NCBI GenBank assembly: GCA_937880875.1
Contig: CALGRI010000243.1
Location: forward strand, 1 to 56,776
Source: an uncultured Pseudomonadota bacterium
GTDB lineage: Bacteria; Desulfobacterota; Desulfobacteria; Desulfobacterales; Desulfobacteraceae
DNA length: 56,776 nucleotides
Direction: 5' to 3'
Shown piece after piece: positions 26,912 through 34,735 of the stretch; within the stretch, counting starts at the first letter, position 1, and each line of letters opens with the position of its first letter. The position numbers and the translations under genes were made by a program. Under the pieces are notes generated by a model, which saw nothing but the letters and a program-made list of their open reading frames with translations, did not search any database and was not told the DNA's origin.

Positions 26912-27460
26912 ATGAATAATATTGATACCATTATTGTTTCCCCGGTTGGAGATATTCCGCAATGGATGAGTCAGGCCATTGCAAGGGAAGCAGGGGAATT
27001 TTTCAGGTTCAGTGCCAGGGTGGAGACGGTTTTATACGATATTTTCTTTGCCTATGATCCGGAGCGTAAACAATATCATTCAACAAAAATCCTTGAGGCG
27101 CTGGAAAAAAAGGCACCAGATGATTGTATCAAGATTATTGCAGTAACAATGGAGGATCTTTTTATTCCTATCCTCACCCATGTTTATGGTGAGGCCCAGC
27201 TTGGGGGGAAAGCCTGCATTATATCTATTGCCAGACTGGTTGCCAGCCTTGAAGTCAAGGGTATTATCAAAGGACGTAAGAGAATCGTAAAAGAAGCCAT
27301 CCATGAACTCGGGCATACCTTTGATCTTCGCCACTGTAAAGATGAAAGATGCATTATGCACTATTGCAGAAGCCTTGATGATGTTGACAGAAAATCAAGT
27401 CAGTTTTGCCGGTATTGCAATATCTTTCTGGCCGACAACATCAGGGATCTTTGTGGATAA
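26912..27460 (+). CDS. Archaemetzincin-like zinc metalloprotease
   Basis: This 182-residue protein carries the archaemetzincin signature: HELGHTFDLRHC (about residues 129-140), then CIMHYC and, 16 residues after the methionine, CRYC. The three histidines bind the catalytic zinc, the glutamate is the general base, and the four cysteines bind a second zinc. The usual glycine between the second and third histidine is Asp here. No signal peptide is present, so it is cytoplasmic; natural substrates of the family are unknown. Its 3' end overlaps the convergent GcvH-like gene by 20 bases. Confidence 0.88.
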   Translation: MNNIDTIIVSPVGDIPQWMSQAIAREAGEFFRFSARVETVLYDIFFAYDPERKQYHSTKILEALEKKAPDDCIKIIAVTMEDLFIPILTHVYGEAQLGGKACIISIARLVASLEVKGIIKGRKRIVKEAIHELGHTFDLRHCKDERCIMHYCRSLDDVDRKSSQFCRYCNIFLADNIRDLCG

Positions 27461-28358
27461 AAAGATTTAACAGCCTGTCCCTGGAAATTTTCGGCAGGTT
27501 TTTAAAAAGATCTCTACCCAGGCTTCCACCATCTGCTGCCGCAAGCTGTGTCTCTTCTTCTAAAAAGGCATATAGTCTGTCCATTTCCATTTCCATGAAC
27601 CTTGTATTTGAATCCATGAACATTAGTTGTTTCAGTTCTTGTTTCAGGTTCGGGCAATAAAGGCTTAATACCCAACCGTCTGTATAGGGATCATGATTGA
27701 TCAGACCGGGGGTTTTATTTACCTTTGAATTGACCTGGGTGATCACGCCGCTGACCGGGGATAAAAATGATGCCTTATGTTTGTTCCTGGATATATGAAT
27801 GGCCTTTTTCCCCTGGAAAACCTGTTTGCCCATCAAAGGAGTTTTTATGGCGGTAATTTTCCCCAAAACCCTTGAAGCAAAATCGTCAATACCAATACGA
27901 ACATTGCTGCGATCCTCTATTTTCACCCATGTATGCCCTGAATGAAGATAATACCCCACAGGCAGGGACACGCCTCTGATATCATTAAACTCCACTGGTT
28001 TTAAGACGGTATAAACCTTGAACTGGTCATGGAAGTAGTGATCAAATTCGCAATCAATGCAATGATAGGTTTTGGGACAGGCTTTAAAGTCAATATAGCC
28101 TTTCATGTGATGGATACACGGTCTTTTTGCCAGGGGTTGTTTTATAAGTTTTTCTTTCCAGAAAACAAGATTGCCCCTTTTTCCCTTTAGGATCATGCCC
28201 TTTTTTTGAAGATCCTCATTTTCATGGCAGGCTTTTCTCAAAGCCCGGTCAAATCTACAGGTCATACAGGAAAAATCACTTATACATATTTTTTTCTTTA
28301 CCACTCCCGCCTGCATCCAGAGACAGGCAGCGGTTTTCTGTTCTATTTTTGTTTCCAT
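27441..28358 (-). CDS. Cys-rich GcvH-like lipoyl-domain protein (lipoyl lysine present)
   Basis: A 305-residue protein with two parts. The N-terminal part has the motif CLWMQAGVVKKKIC...CMTC and a second cysteine group CPKTYHCIDCEFDHYF (near 92-107), fitting iron-sulfur or zinc sites. The C-terminal part is a GcvH-like hammerhead (GHTWVKIEDRSNVRIGIDDFA, LSPVSGVITQVN). Counting back eight residues from the proline of SPVSG gives a lysine in RNKHKASF, the lipoylation position. The ATG at 28358 has AAGGA eight bases upstream and is preferred to 28367. It is a tandem paralogue of the next gene. The role is unknown, and glycine cleavage genes are absent nearby. Confidence 0.8.
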   Translation of the reverse strand: METKIEQKTAACLWMQAGVVKKKICISDFSCMTCRFDRALRKACHENEDLQKKGMILKGKRGNLVFWKEKLIKQPLAKRPCIHHMKGYIDFKACPKTYHCIDCEFDHYFHDQFKVYTVLKPVEFNDIRGVSLPVGYYLHSGHTWVKIEDRSNVRIGIDDFASRVLGKITAIKTPLMGKQVFQGKKAIHISRNKHKASFLSPVSGVITQVNSKVNKTPGLINHDPYTDGWVLSLYCPNLKQELKQLMFMDSNTRFMEMEMDRLYAFLEEETQLAAADGGSLGRDLFKNLPKISRDRLLNLFIHKDP

Positions 28359-28397
28359 TGGCCACATCCTTTTTTAAAAGGTGAATAAAGACAGCTT

Positions 28398-29303
28398 TTA
28401 AGTTCTAAAAAAGGTGCGGGTCAGGTTATGCCAGCCAAGGGTCGGCAGATTTCCAAATACATCTGCCTTTAACAGACCACCATCTGCACTCAAAGGACCT
28501 GTTACCCTTTCAATCATGTTTTCAAGGGTGGTCACTTCCTGTCCCAGCCATTCCACGCTGTCATTGTCCGTTTTAAGATCTTGAACGATTCCCTTTATAT
28601 CAGAATTATGAATGGTAAAAAGCCATCCATCACCATAGGGATCATTCTTTGAAAGATCCGGAGATTTCCTGGTATTGTTATTGACCTCCGTGATGATCCC
28701 ATTCACAGGAGAGAGAATATCGGCCAGATTTTCTTTTCTTTTCAATCCCCACCCCGCCTTATCCTTGTTCAGTTCCTGGCCCGTCAGGGGAAGGTCAAAG
28801 GCATCCGGGCAGCCCAGGACCTTGAATGAAAAATCATCAAGGCCGATACGAATAAGGCCGCCGCTGTCGATACTGGCCCATGTATGACCCTTGTGAAAAT
28901 AATATCCGTCTGCAATATCAAAGCCTTTGACATCTTTCATATACACCATGGAATGACCCGTCTTCGGGGAAAGAATATCTTCAAAATACTGGTCAAAATC
29001 ACACCGCCCGCAATTGTAATTCATGGGGCAGCTTTTGTGTTCAGTCCTGTGGGTCAGCGCATGCCTGCAGGTTCTGTCCTTGCTGTCCCTGTTTCTCAAG
29101 GCTTCCTGCCAGGTGATGTGTTTGCCGGCTTTTGCCGTTTTAGCCATGGAATCATCATATTTGCAATTGGTGCAGTCATAAAAATTGTTGCAGTTTTTCT
29201 TTTTTGCAACGCCTGCCTGCATCCAGATACAGGGATGATCTGTTTTGTCTTTTCTGGCTTTCCAGATGTTTGTAGATTTTTCGGTTCTTATTGATTGTCT
29301 CAT
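28398..29303 (-). CDS. Cys-rich GcvH-like protein lacking the lipoyl lysine
   Basis: This 301-residue paralogue has the same layout as its neighbour: CIWMQAGVAKKKNC...CTNC, a second group CPMNYNCGRCDFDQYF, then a GcvH-like domain (GHTWASIDSGGLIRIGLDDF, LSPVNGIITEVN). At the lipoylation position, eight residues before the proline, there is glutamate (KRKENLADILSP), so this copy probably cannot be lipoylated unless the lysine one place earlier is used. GGAG lies eight bases before the ATG. The two genes are 39 bases apart on the same strand and likely form one operon read from here. Confidence 0.8.
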   Translation of the reverse strand: MRQSIRTEKSTNIWKARKDKTDHPCIWMQAGVAKKKNCNNFYDCTNCKYDDSMAKTAKAGKHITWQEALRNRDSKDRTCRHALTHRTEHKSCPMNYNCGRCDFDQYFEDILSPKTGHSMVYMKDVKGFDIADGYYFHKGHTWASIDSGGLIRIGLDDFSFKVLGCPDAFDLPLTGQELNKDKAGWGLKRKENLADILSPVNGIITEVNNNTRKSPDLSKNDPYGDGWLFTIHNSDIKGIVQDLKTDNDSVEWLGQEVTTLENMIERVTGPLSADGGLLKADVFGNLPTLGWHNLTRTFFRT

Positions 29304-29411
29304 TATCTTTTCTCCTTTTTATGAATTATTATTTTGTTCTTTTTCCTATTTAGTAGAGCAAAAAAAAGGCCAGCCTGGTCAAAAAGACAAATTTAATATT
29401 AAACCCCTTGT

Positions 29412-29543
29412 CTATTGCGGGATTTTAAATATATTGGCATCACAGGTACAGCAGATTACCGGAATCTCAAATTGTAGGGTTTTACTACAGCCTATAAGGC
29501 TCTTTACATATCAAGGCAGTGGAATTCCATCATCACCAGGCAT
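29412..29543 (-). pseudogene. Short conserved-looking ORF interrupted by one in-frame TGA
   Basis: On the minus strand the frame from ATG 29541-29543 reads MPGDDGIPLP, a TGA at 29511-29513, then YVKSLIGCSKTLQFEIPVIC with CTCDANIFKIPQ and a TAG. The part after the TGA has the composition of a real protein, and a 5-bp hairpin follows the TGA by about eight bases. No family is recognised and there is no good ribosome-binding site. A decayed gene is the simplest reading, and a selenocysteine codon is a remote alternative. It lies in the 380-base space between the GcvH-like pair and the kinase; the rest of that space shows nothing else. Confidence 0.3.
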
Positions 29544-29687
29544 CTTCACCGCTGTTGGATTTTTCAACACAGGATTCTAATATTTCAACACTTTGTTTTA
29601 CATAAGAATCTTGCATTCATAATTCATCCTATGTTAGAAATTAATAATATTTCCGATTGCTTATAACTTTTTTGCAAGGATGTGATT

Positions 29688-30875
29688 ATGGACCTGCCTG
29701 AAAAAGAGATACAAACTATTCTCAGTGGTATCAAAGATTTTGTATTAATCATCTCCCCTGAAAAAGAGATCATGGAAACAAACGCGGCTTTCTTAAAACA
29801 ATTGGGATGTTCCAGGGAAGATGTCATCGGCCGCAAATGTTTTGAGGTGCTAAAGGAGGATAAGAGGGAACCCAGCAATTGCCACAATATATGCCCTCTT
29901 GAAGAAGTCATCAAGAACAAAAGACATTGCCAGGTTGAGCTGACACGGCTGGACTATAATGGCAAGCCCCGGCACACGGAGCTGACCGTATTTCCCATCT
30001 GGGAAAAAAATGGAAAGATTTCTAAATTTATTGAAATCAGCCGGGATATTACCCAGCGCAAACTGGACGAAGACGTTCTTGTCAAAAAGGTGGAAGAGAG
30101 AACCCAACAATTGAACGAAAGTCATGAAAGGCTTCTGCACCAGGATAAAATGGCCTCTTTGGGCAAATTATCCTCGTCTATTGTCCATGAAATCAACAAT
30201 CCTGTTGCCGGCATATTAAATCTTGTCCTGCTCAGCAAACGAATATTAAAAGAAGACGTCATTGATCAAAAAACCATTGATCAATTTTTAAAATATCTGG
30301 AACTCATGGAGACGGAAACACGAAGGATCAGCCGCATTGTCACCAACCTTCTTGTGTTTGCACGCCAGTCAAAAATTGAACTGATCAAATTTGATCTCAA
30401 TAATCTCATTGAACAGACGCTGATATTAAATGCCAACCTTTTAAAATTAAACAATATCCATGTCATAGAAGAACTTGAATACAATCTGCCCCTGATCAAA
30501 GGATCAGATGACCAGTTAAAACAGGTGCTCATGAACCTGATTTCCAATGCCGTGGAAAGCATGGCAACTTCCAGGAAAAAGCGACTGACCATTAAAACTT
30601 TCAGCAAAAAAAATCAAGCCGCCATTGGGCTGAAGATTAAAGATACCGGGTCCGGCATTCTTAAAAATATTGTATCAAAAATTTTTGAACCATTTTTTAC
30701 CACAAAGACAAAAGGCAAAGGTGTGGGCCTGGGCCTTTCTGTGGTATATGGAATTATCCAGGACCACGGGGGTAAAATTTATGTGGATTCTTCACCTGAA
30801 AAGGGAACCTGTTTTTCAATAACCCTTTACAGGGAGATGGCACCTGAAAGAACTGAATCAATCAGGGAAGGATAG
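29688..30875 (+). CDS. PAS-domain sensor histidine kinase
   Basis: This 395-residue kinase has a PAS domain (about 8-120) with a Cys-containing segment NCHNICPLEE, a coiled linker VEERTQQLNESHERL, a HisKA dimerisation domain with phospho-accepting His167 in SSIVHEINNP, and an HATPase domain with NLISNAVESM, DTGSGI and GKGVGLGLSVVYGI. No transmembrane segment is present, so it senses a cytoplasmic signal. ATG 29688 is chosen because AAGGA ends seven bases before it, while the GTG at 29682 is too close. It is an orphan and could pair with the response regulator at 25532, which lacks an adjacent kinase. Confidence 0.9.
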   Translation: MDLPEKEIQTILSGIKDFVLIISPEKEIMETNAAFLKQLGCSREDVIGRKCFEVLKEDKREPSNCHNICPLEEVIKNKRHCQVELTRLDYNGKPRHTELTVFPIWEKNGKISKFIEISRDITQRKLDEDVLVKKVEERTQQLNESHERLLHQDKMASLGKLSSSIVHEINNPVAGILNLVLLSKRILKEDVIDQKTIDQFLKYLELMETETRRISRIVTNLLVFARQSKIELIKFDLNNLIEQTLILNANLLKLNNIHVIEELEYNLPLIKGSDDQLKQVLMNLISNAVESMATSRKKRLTIKTFSKKNQAAIGLKIKDTGSGILKNIVSKIFEPFFTTKTKGKGVGLGLSVVYGIIQDHGGKIYVDSSPEKGTCFSITLYREMAPERTESIREG

Positions 30876-30983
30876 CCGTGAATCCCTAGTTGCTTTTTTT
30901 TTCCAAACACGTTAATTTTCAAAAACAAATGATAAATTACTGGCTATCAAACGTCCCAAATAGATAAAGGGTTTGATTTATTG

Positions 30984-31883
30984 ATGATTCTTCACCGGAT
31001 AGCGAACCATAATTTAAGACAATCCCTTTCAGCGATTGCTATCTTTATTTTTTGCATAATAAATCTTTTTTTATCATCAGGCTGTGCGATCATTATGACA
31101 TCTGCCACATCAGACATGATGGAAAATCTTTCCAATACAATTTTAAACAATGACGATTTACCCATGGTAAAAGCAGGAGCCCCGGCATATTTGCTGATGA
31201 TCGACAGTCTGATCAGCAAAGACCCGAAAAATGAAACCCTGCTGTCCACGGCTGCCATGTTGTACACAGCTTATGCCGATCTGTTTGTAAAAGACATGGA
31301 CAGATCAAAAAAAATGGCGCAAAAAGCCTTAAATTATGCTAACCAGGCAATCTGCCTTGAAAAAAAAGATGCATGCAGGCTTAAATCAAAACCATTTGAA
31401 GATTTTGAAAAGATCATTTCAAAGATGCAAAAAGAACATGTTCCCGTTCTTTTTGCCCTGGGCAATGCATGGTCAGCCTGGATCATGGCCAATAAAAATG
31501 ATTTTAATGCCATTGCAGATATGGCACATATTGAGTTGATCATGCAAAAAGTAATTGAACTTGATGAGGCGTATAAAGATGGCGCTGCATATCTCTATCT
31601 GGGAACATTGGCAACCTTGCTGCCGCCTGGTCTTGGCGGCAACCCAGAATTAGGAAAACAATATTTTGATAAGGCTGTCATCTTATCTAAGGGGAAAAAC
31701 CTGATGGCAAAGGTTGTTTTTGCAAAATTATATGCAAGGATGATATTTGACAGAAAACTTCATGACCAATTCCTAAAAGAGGTGATTGCTGCAGATCCCC
31801 ATGTATCAGGATATACCCTTATAAATACCTGGGCCCAAATACAGGCCCAAGAATTGATAAATAGTGCAGATGATTATTTTTAA
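30984..31883 (+). CDS. TatT-family lipoprotein of a TRAP transporter
   Basis: A 299-residue protein with an N-terminal export signal ending LFLSSGC (lipobox-like; serine at -3 is suboptimal) and a helical, TPR-like body: PAYLLMIDSLISKDP, AAMLYTAYADLFVKD, AYLYLGTLATLLPPGLGGNP. The last segment is typical of the TRAP-associated TatT (Tp0956-like) proteins, which form periplasmic trimers with a pore and bind the substrate protein. The gene lies directly before dctP, as in other TatT-TRAP loci. ATG 30984 is used; the TTG before it is less likely. Together with DctPQM it forms a four-gene transporter operon. Confidence 0.82.
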   Translation: MILHRIANHNLRQSLSAIAIFIFCIINLFLSSGCAIIMTSATSDMMENLSNTILNNDDLPMVKAGAPAYLLMIDSLISKDPKNETLLSTAAMLYTAYADLFVKDMDRSKKMAQKALNYANQAICLEKKDACRLKSKPFEDFEKIISKMQKEHVPVLFALGNAWSAWIMANKNDFNAIADMAHIELIMQKVIELDEAYKDGAAYLYLGTLATLLPPGLGGNPELGKQYFDKAVILSKGKNLMAKVVFAKLYARMIFDRKLHDQFLKEVIAADPHVSGYTLINTWAQIQAQELINSADDYF

Positions 31884-31906
31884 AACTTGTTAAGCCGGAG
31901 ATATCC

Positions 31907-32929
31907 ATGATTTTCCAAATCCTTAAACCTTTGATATTGATTTTATTTGTTGTGTTCACAACAGATAATGCCTTTGCCGTCAGACTGAAAATTGCCACCC
32001 TTTCACCAGAAGGCTCCATGTGGATGGAAAAAATGAACAAGGGCGCAGACATGGTGGCCCAAAAAACCGATAACCGTGTGACATTTAAATTCTATCCCGG
32101 CGGTGTCATGGGCAATGATAAAACTGTTTTACAAAAAATCCGAATTGGTCAGTTACAAGGAGGAGCGGTTGTGGCTGGAAGCCTTTCCCAGTTTTTCCCG
32201 GCAAACCAGATCTATGCACAGCCTTTAAAATTTAAAAACCTGGAAGAAGTAGACTATGTCAGAAAATATATAGACCAATCTGTCATTGACGGACTTGATA
32301 ATGCCGGGTTTGTGACTTTTGGGCTCATCGGCGGTGGGTTTGCATACATTATGTCACAAAACCCAATTGAAACGGTACAGGATCTAAGAAATCAGAAAGT
32401 ATGGATTCCAGATAACGATAAAATCAGCCAGGATTCCATTAAGTCCTTTGGCGTCACACCCATTCCTTTATCCATTGCAGATGTGCGAACCGGCCTTCAG
32501 ACCGGTCTGATTAATACAGTGGCGACATCTCCTGTCGGGGCTGTTGTCCTGCAATGGCATACCCAGATTAAATATATAACAGACATACCCCTGATTTATC
32601 TTCATGCCGTGCTTGCCGTTGATAAAGAGGCGTTTTTAAAAATTGCTGAACCGGATCGCAAAATTGTTACCCAGATCATGACCAAAGCATTAAACGAAAT
32701 TGATGTTCAGAACAGGGAAGATGATATCAATGCAATCCAGGCGTTAAAGAACAGGGGGATAACATTTATCACACCTTCCAGGGACGCGCTGGGTGAATGG
32801 CAAGAAATAGCTGGCATTGCATCAGAAAAAATGGTCAAATCCGGTATTCTTCCAAAGGCTATGGTAGATCAACTGGATACGCATCTTGCTGATTTTCATT
32901 CAAACGCACAAATCAAAAATGATCAGTAA
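31907..32929 (+). CDS. dctP: TRAP transporter substrate-binding protein DctP
   Basis: A 340-residue periplasmic protein with a signal peptide (ILILFVVFTTDNAFA) and the DctP pattern: LKIATLSPEGSMWMEKMNKGADMVAQKT at the mature N-terminus (in part), VTFKFYPGGVMGND, RNQKVWIPDN and GLQTGLINTVATSP, where the arginine region usually pairs with a substrate carboxylate. GGAG lies six bases before the ATG. The substrate is probably an organic acid, but its identity cannot be read from the sequence. Association with TatT places it in the TatT-dependent TRAP group. Confidence 0.9.
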   Translation: MIFQILKPLILILFVVFTTDNAFAVRLKIATLSPEGSMWMEKMNKGADMVAQKTDNRVTFKFYPGGVMGNDKTVLQKIRIGQLQGGAVVAGSLSQFFPANQIYAQPLKFKNLEEVDYVRKYIDQSVIDGLDNAGFVTFGLIGGGFAYIMSQNPIETVQDLRNQKVWIPDNDKISQDSIKSFGVTPIPLSIADVRTGLQTGLINTVATSPVGAVVLQWHTQIKYITDIPLIYLHAVLAVDKEAFLKIAEPDRKIVTQIMTKALNEIDVQNREDDINAIQALKNRGITFITPSRDALGEWQEIAGIASEKMVKSGILPKAMVDQLDTHLADFHSNAQIKNDQ

Positions 32930-33428
32930 AAAAGCAGGCTTCCCTCAAAAAATTGTTATGCTTCTTCAAAAAATTGAGGATGGTATTCTCGTCGGGCTTC
33001 TGCTTTTAATGATCTTTATAGCAGTGCTGCAGATTTTTTTAAGAAATCTGTTTGATTCCGGGATTCTCTGGGGTGATCCCCTGGTCAGGATCCTGGTCCT
33101 ATGGATCGGTCTTATCGGTGCTATGGTTGCCAGCAGAAACAACCATCACATCAGTATTGACCTTATATCCCGCTTTCTTCCTGATCATTTAAAAAAACTG
33201 ACAAATCTTATGATATCTATTTTTACATCCCTGGTTTGTGCTGTTATGGCATACTACAGCCTTATGTTTGTTATAATGGAAAAAAATGACGGGGTTATAG
33301 CCTTTGCAAATATCCCGGCCTGGATCTGTGAAAGCATTCTCCCGATATCATTTGTCATTATCAGTTTCAGGTATCTTTTATTTTCCTTCACCTGTCTTTT
33401 CAAATTGTTTAAGCGCATCCCGCAATGA
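32919..33428 (+). CDS. dctQ: TRAP transporter small permease DctQ
   Basis: A 169-residue protein with four predicted transmembrane helices: ILVGLLLLMIFIAVLQIF, WIGLIGAMVAS, a third around ISIFTSLVCAVMAYYS and a fourth at ISFVIISFRYLLF. The conserved stretch ARNNHH-like appears as VASRNNHHISIDL. DctQ joins DctM in the membrane part of the carrier. ATG 32919 overlaps the dctP stop by 11 bases and is preferred to an earlier in-frame ATG at 32886 that lies deep inside dctP. The stop codon overlaps the dctM start as ATGA. Confidence 0.88.
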   Translation: MISKKAGFPQKIVMLLQKIEDGILVGLLLLMIFIAVLQIFLRNLFDSGILWGDPLVRILVLWIGLIGAMVASRNNHHISIDLISRFLPDHLKKLTNLMISIFTSLVCAVMAYYSLMFVIMEKNDGVIAFANIPAWICESILPISFVIISFRYLLFSFTCLFKLFKRIPQ

Positions 33429-34705
33429 TAGCAATACTTATCGCCATATTGATTCTTTTTGCACTTTTAGGCGCACCTCTTTTCAGTATTATTATTGCCG
33501 CGGCCATGGCAGGATTTTATTCTAGCGGTATTGATCTATCCGTCATGGCCATAGAGTTGTATCGCATAGCCGATACACCCATTCTCCTGGCTTTGCCCTT
33601 GTTTACCTTTACCGGATATATTCTATCAGAGAGCAATACTTCAAAACGCCTTGTCAGGCTGACCCAGGCCTTTTTCGGATGGATGCCAGGAGGGCTTGCC
33701 ATAGTTGCATTTATTGTCTGTGCTCTTTTTACAGCTTTTACAGGAGCTTCAGGTGTCACCATAGTCGCCATGGGAGCATTGTTGTATCCAGCACTGAAAC
33801 AAGCGGGATATAAAGATAAATTCAGCCTTGGGCTTGTAACGACTTCCGGGAGCCTGGGACTTTTGCTTCCACCATCCCTTCCCCTGATTCTCTATGGGGT
33901 CATTGCCCAGCAGATGGGTGCAGGAGAAGAAATCTCCATTGAAAAATTATTTATTGCAGGTATTCTGCCGGCCCTTTTAATGATCCTCCTGCTCTCCTTA
34001 TGGAGTATCTGGGCCAATCGAAAAAATTCTATCCCCTTAATAACCTTTTCTTTTAAAAATGCCTTATCTGCTTCCAGGGAGGCTATCTGGGAAATTCCTT
34101 TGCCCATATTTGTGTTTACAGGTATTTACTCAGGAATTTTTGCTGTTTCCGAGGCCGCTGCAGTAACGGCCATGTATGTCTTAATCGTGGAAGTTTTTAT
34201 TTACAAAGAAATCCAGCTTTCCCAACTTGCTGCCATCATCAGGGAGTCAATGGTAATGGTAGGAGGAATTCTTTTAATACTGGGGGTTTCCCTTGGCTTT
34301 ACAAATTTTCTCATTGATGCTGAAGTGCCCATGAAATTGTTTGAGATCTGTCAAACCTTTGTGACCAGCAAGCTTTTCTTTTTAATTCTTTTAAATATTT
34401 TTCTTTTGATTCTCGGGGCCATGCTGGATATTTTTTCAGCCATTATTATCATGGTCCCTCTAATGCTGCCGATTGCATTGAAATATGGCGTTGATCCCGT
34501 TCATCTGGGCATTATTTTCCTTGCCAATATGCAGATCGGATATTTTACCCCACCTGTGGGGATGAATCTGTTTATCGCGGGATACAGGTTTAATAAGCCC
34601 ATTATTGAAATTTATAAGGCCACCATTCCGTTTATGCTGGTATTGCTTCTGGCTGTCCTGATCATCACATACTGGCCCTGGCTCAGCCTTGTATTTATTT
34701 CTTAA
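33425..34705 (+). CDS. dctM: TRAP transporter large permease DctM
   Basis: This 426-residue membrane protein has about twelve hydrophobic segments and the DctM hallmarks ALPLFTFTGYILSESNTSKRLV, FTGASGVTIVAMGALLYPAL and SGSLGLLLPPSLPLILYGV, plus NMQIGYFTPPVGMNLF near the end. DctM is the ion-coupled transport channel that takes substrate from DctP. The start overlaps the dctQ stop by four bases. The stop codon is inside a hairpin that separates it from the convergent glnE. Confidence 0.92.
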   Translation: MIAILIAILILFALLGAPLFSIIIAAAMAGFYSSGIDLSVMAIELYRIADTPILLALPLFTFTGYILSESNTSKRLVRLTQAFFGWMPGGLAIVAFIVCALFTAFTGASGVTIVAMGALLYPALKQAGYKDKFSLGLVTTSGSLGLLLPPSLPLILYGVIAQQMGAGEEISIEKLFIAGILPALLMILLLSLWSIWANRKNSIPLITFSFKNALSASREAIWEIPLPIFVFTGIYSGIFAVSEAAAVTAMYVLIVEVFIYKEIQLSQLAAIIRESMVMVGGILLILGVSLGFTNFLIDAEVPMKLFEICQTFVTSKLFFLILLNIFLLILGAMLDIFSAIIIMVPLMLPIALKYGVDPVHLGIIFLANMQIGYFTPPVGMNLFIAGYRFNKPIIEIYKATIPFMLVLLLAVLIITYWPWLSLVFIS

Positions 34706-34735
34706 CCTGCTTGTGACCTTCAGGTTAAAGGTCAC
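34702..34735. terminator. Overlapping hairpins between convergent dctM and glnE
   Basis: TTAACCTG (34702-34709) pairs with CAGGTTAA (34721-34728), and alternatively GTGACCTT (34713-34720) pairs with AAGGTCAC (34728-34735). These 8-bp stems are mutually exclusive and span both stop codons. There is no clear T-run, so termination in both directions is probable but not certain. Confidence 0.5.

Noticed and set aside
29245-29580. Plus-strand ORF of 111 codons before the kinase
   Set aside because: It begins inside the GcvH-like gene on the other strand, has biased hydrophobic composition and resembles no known protein.
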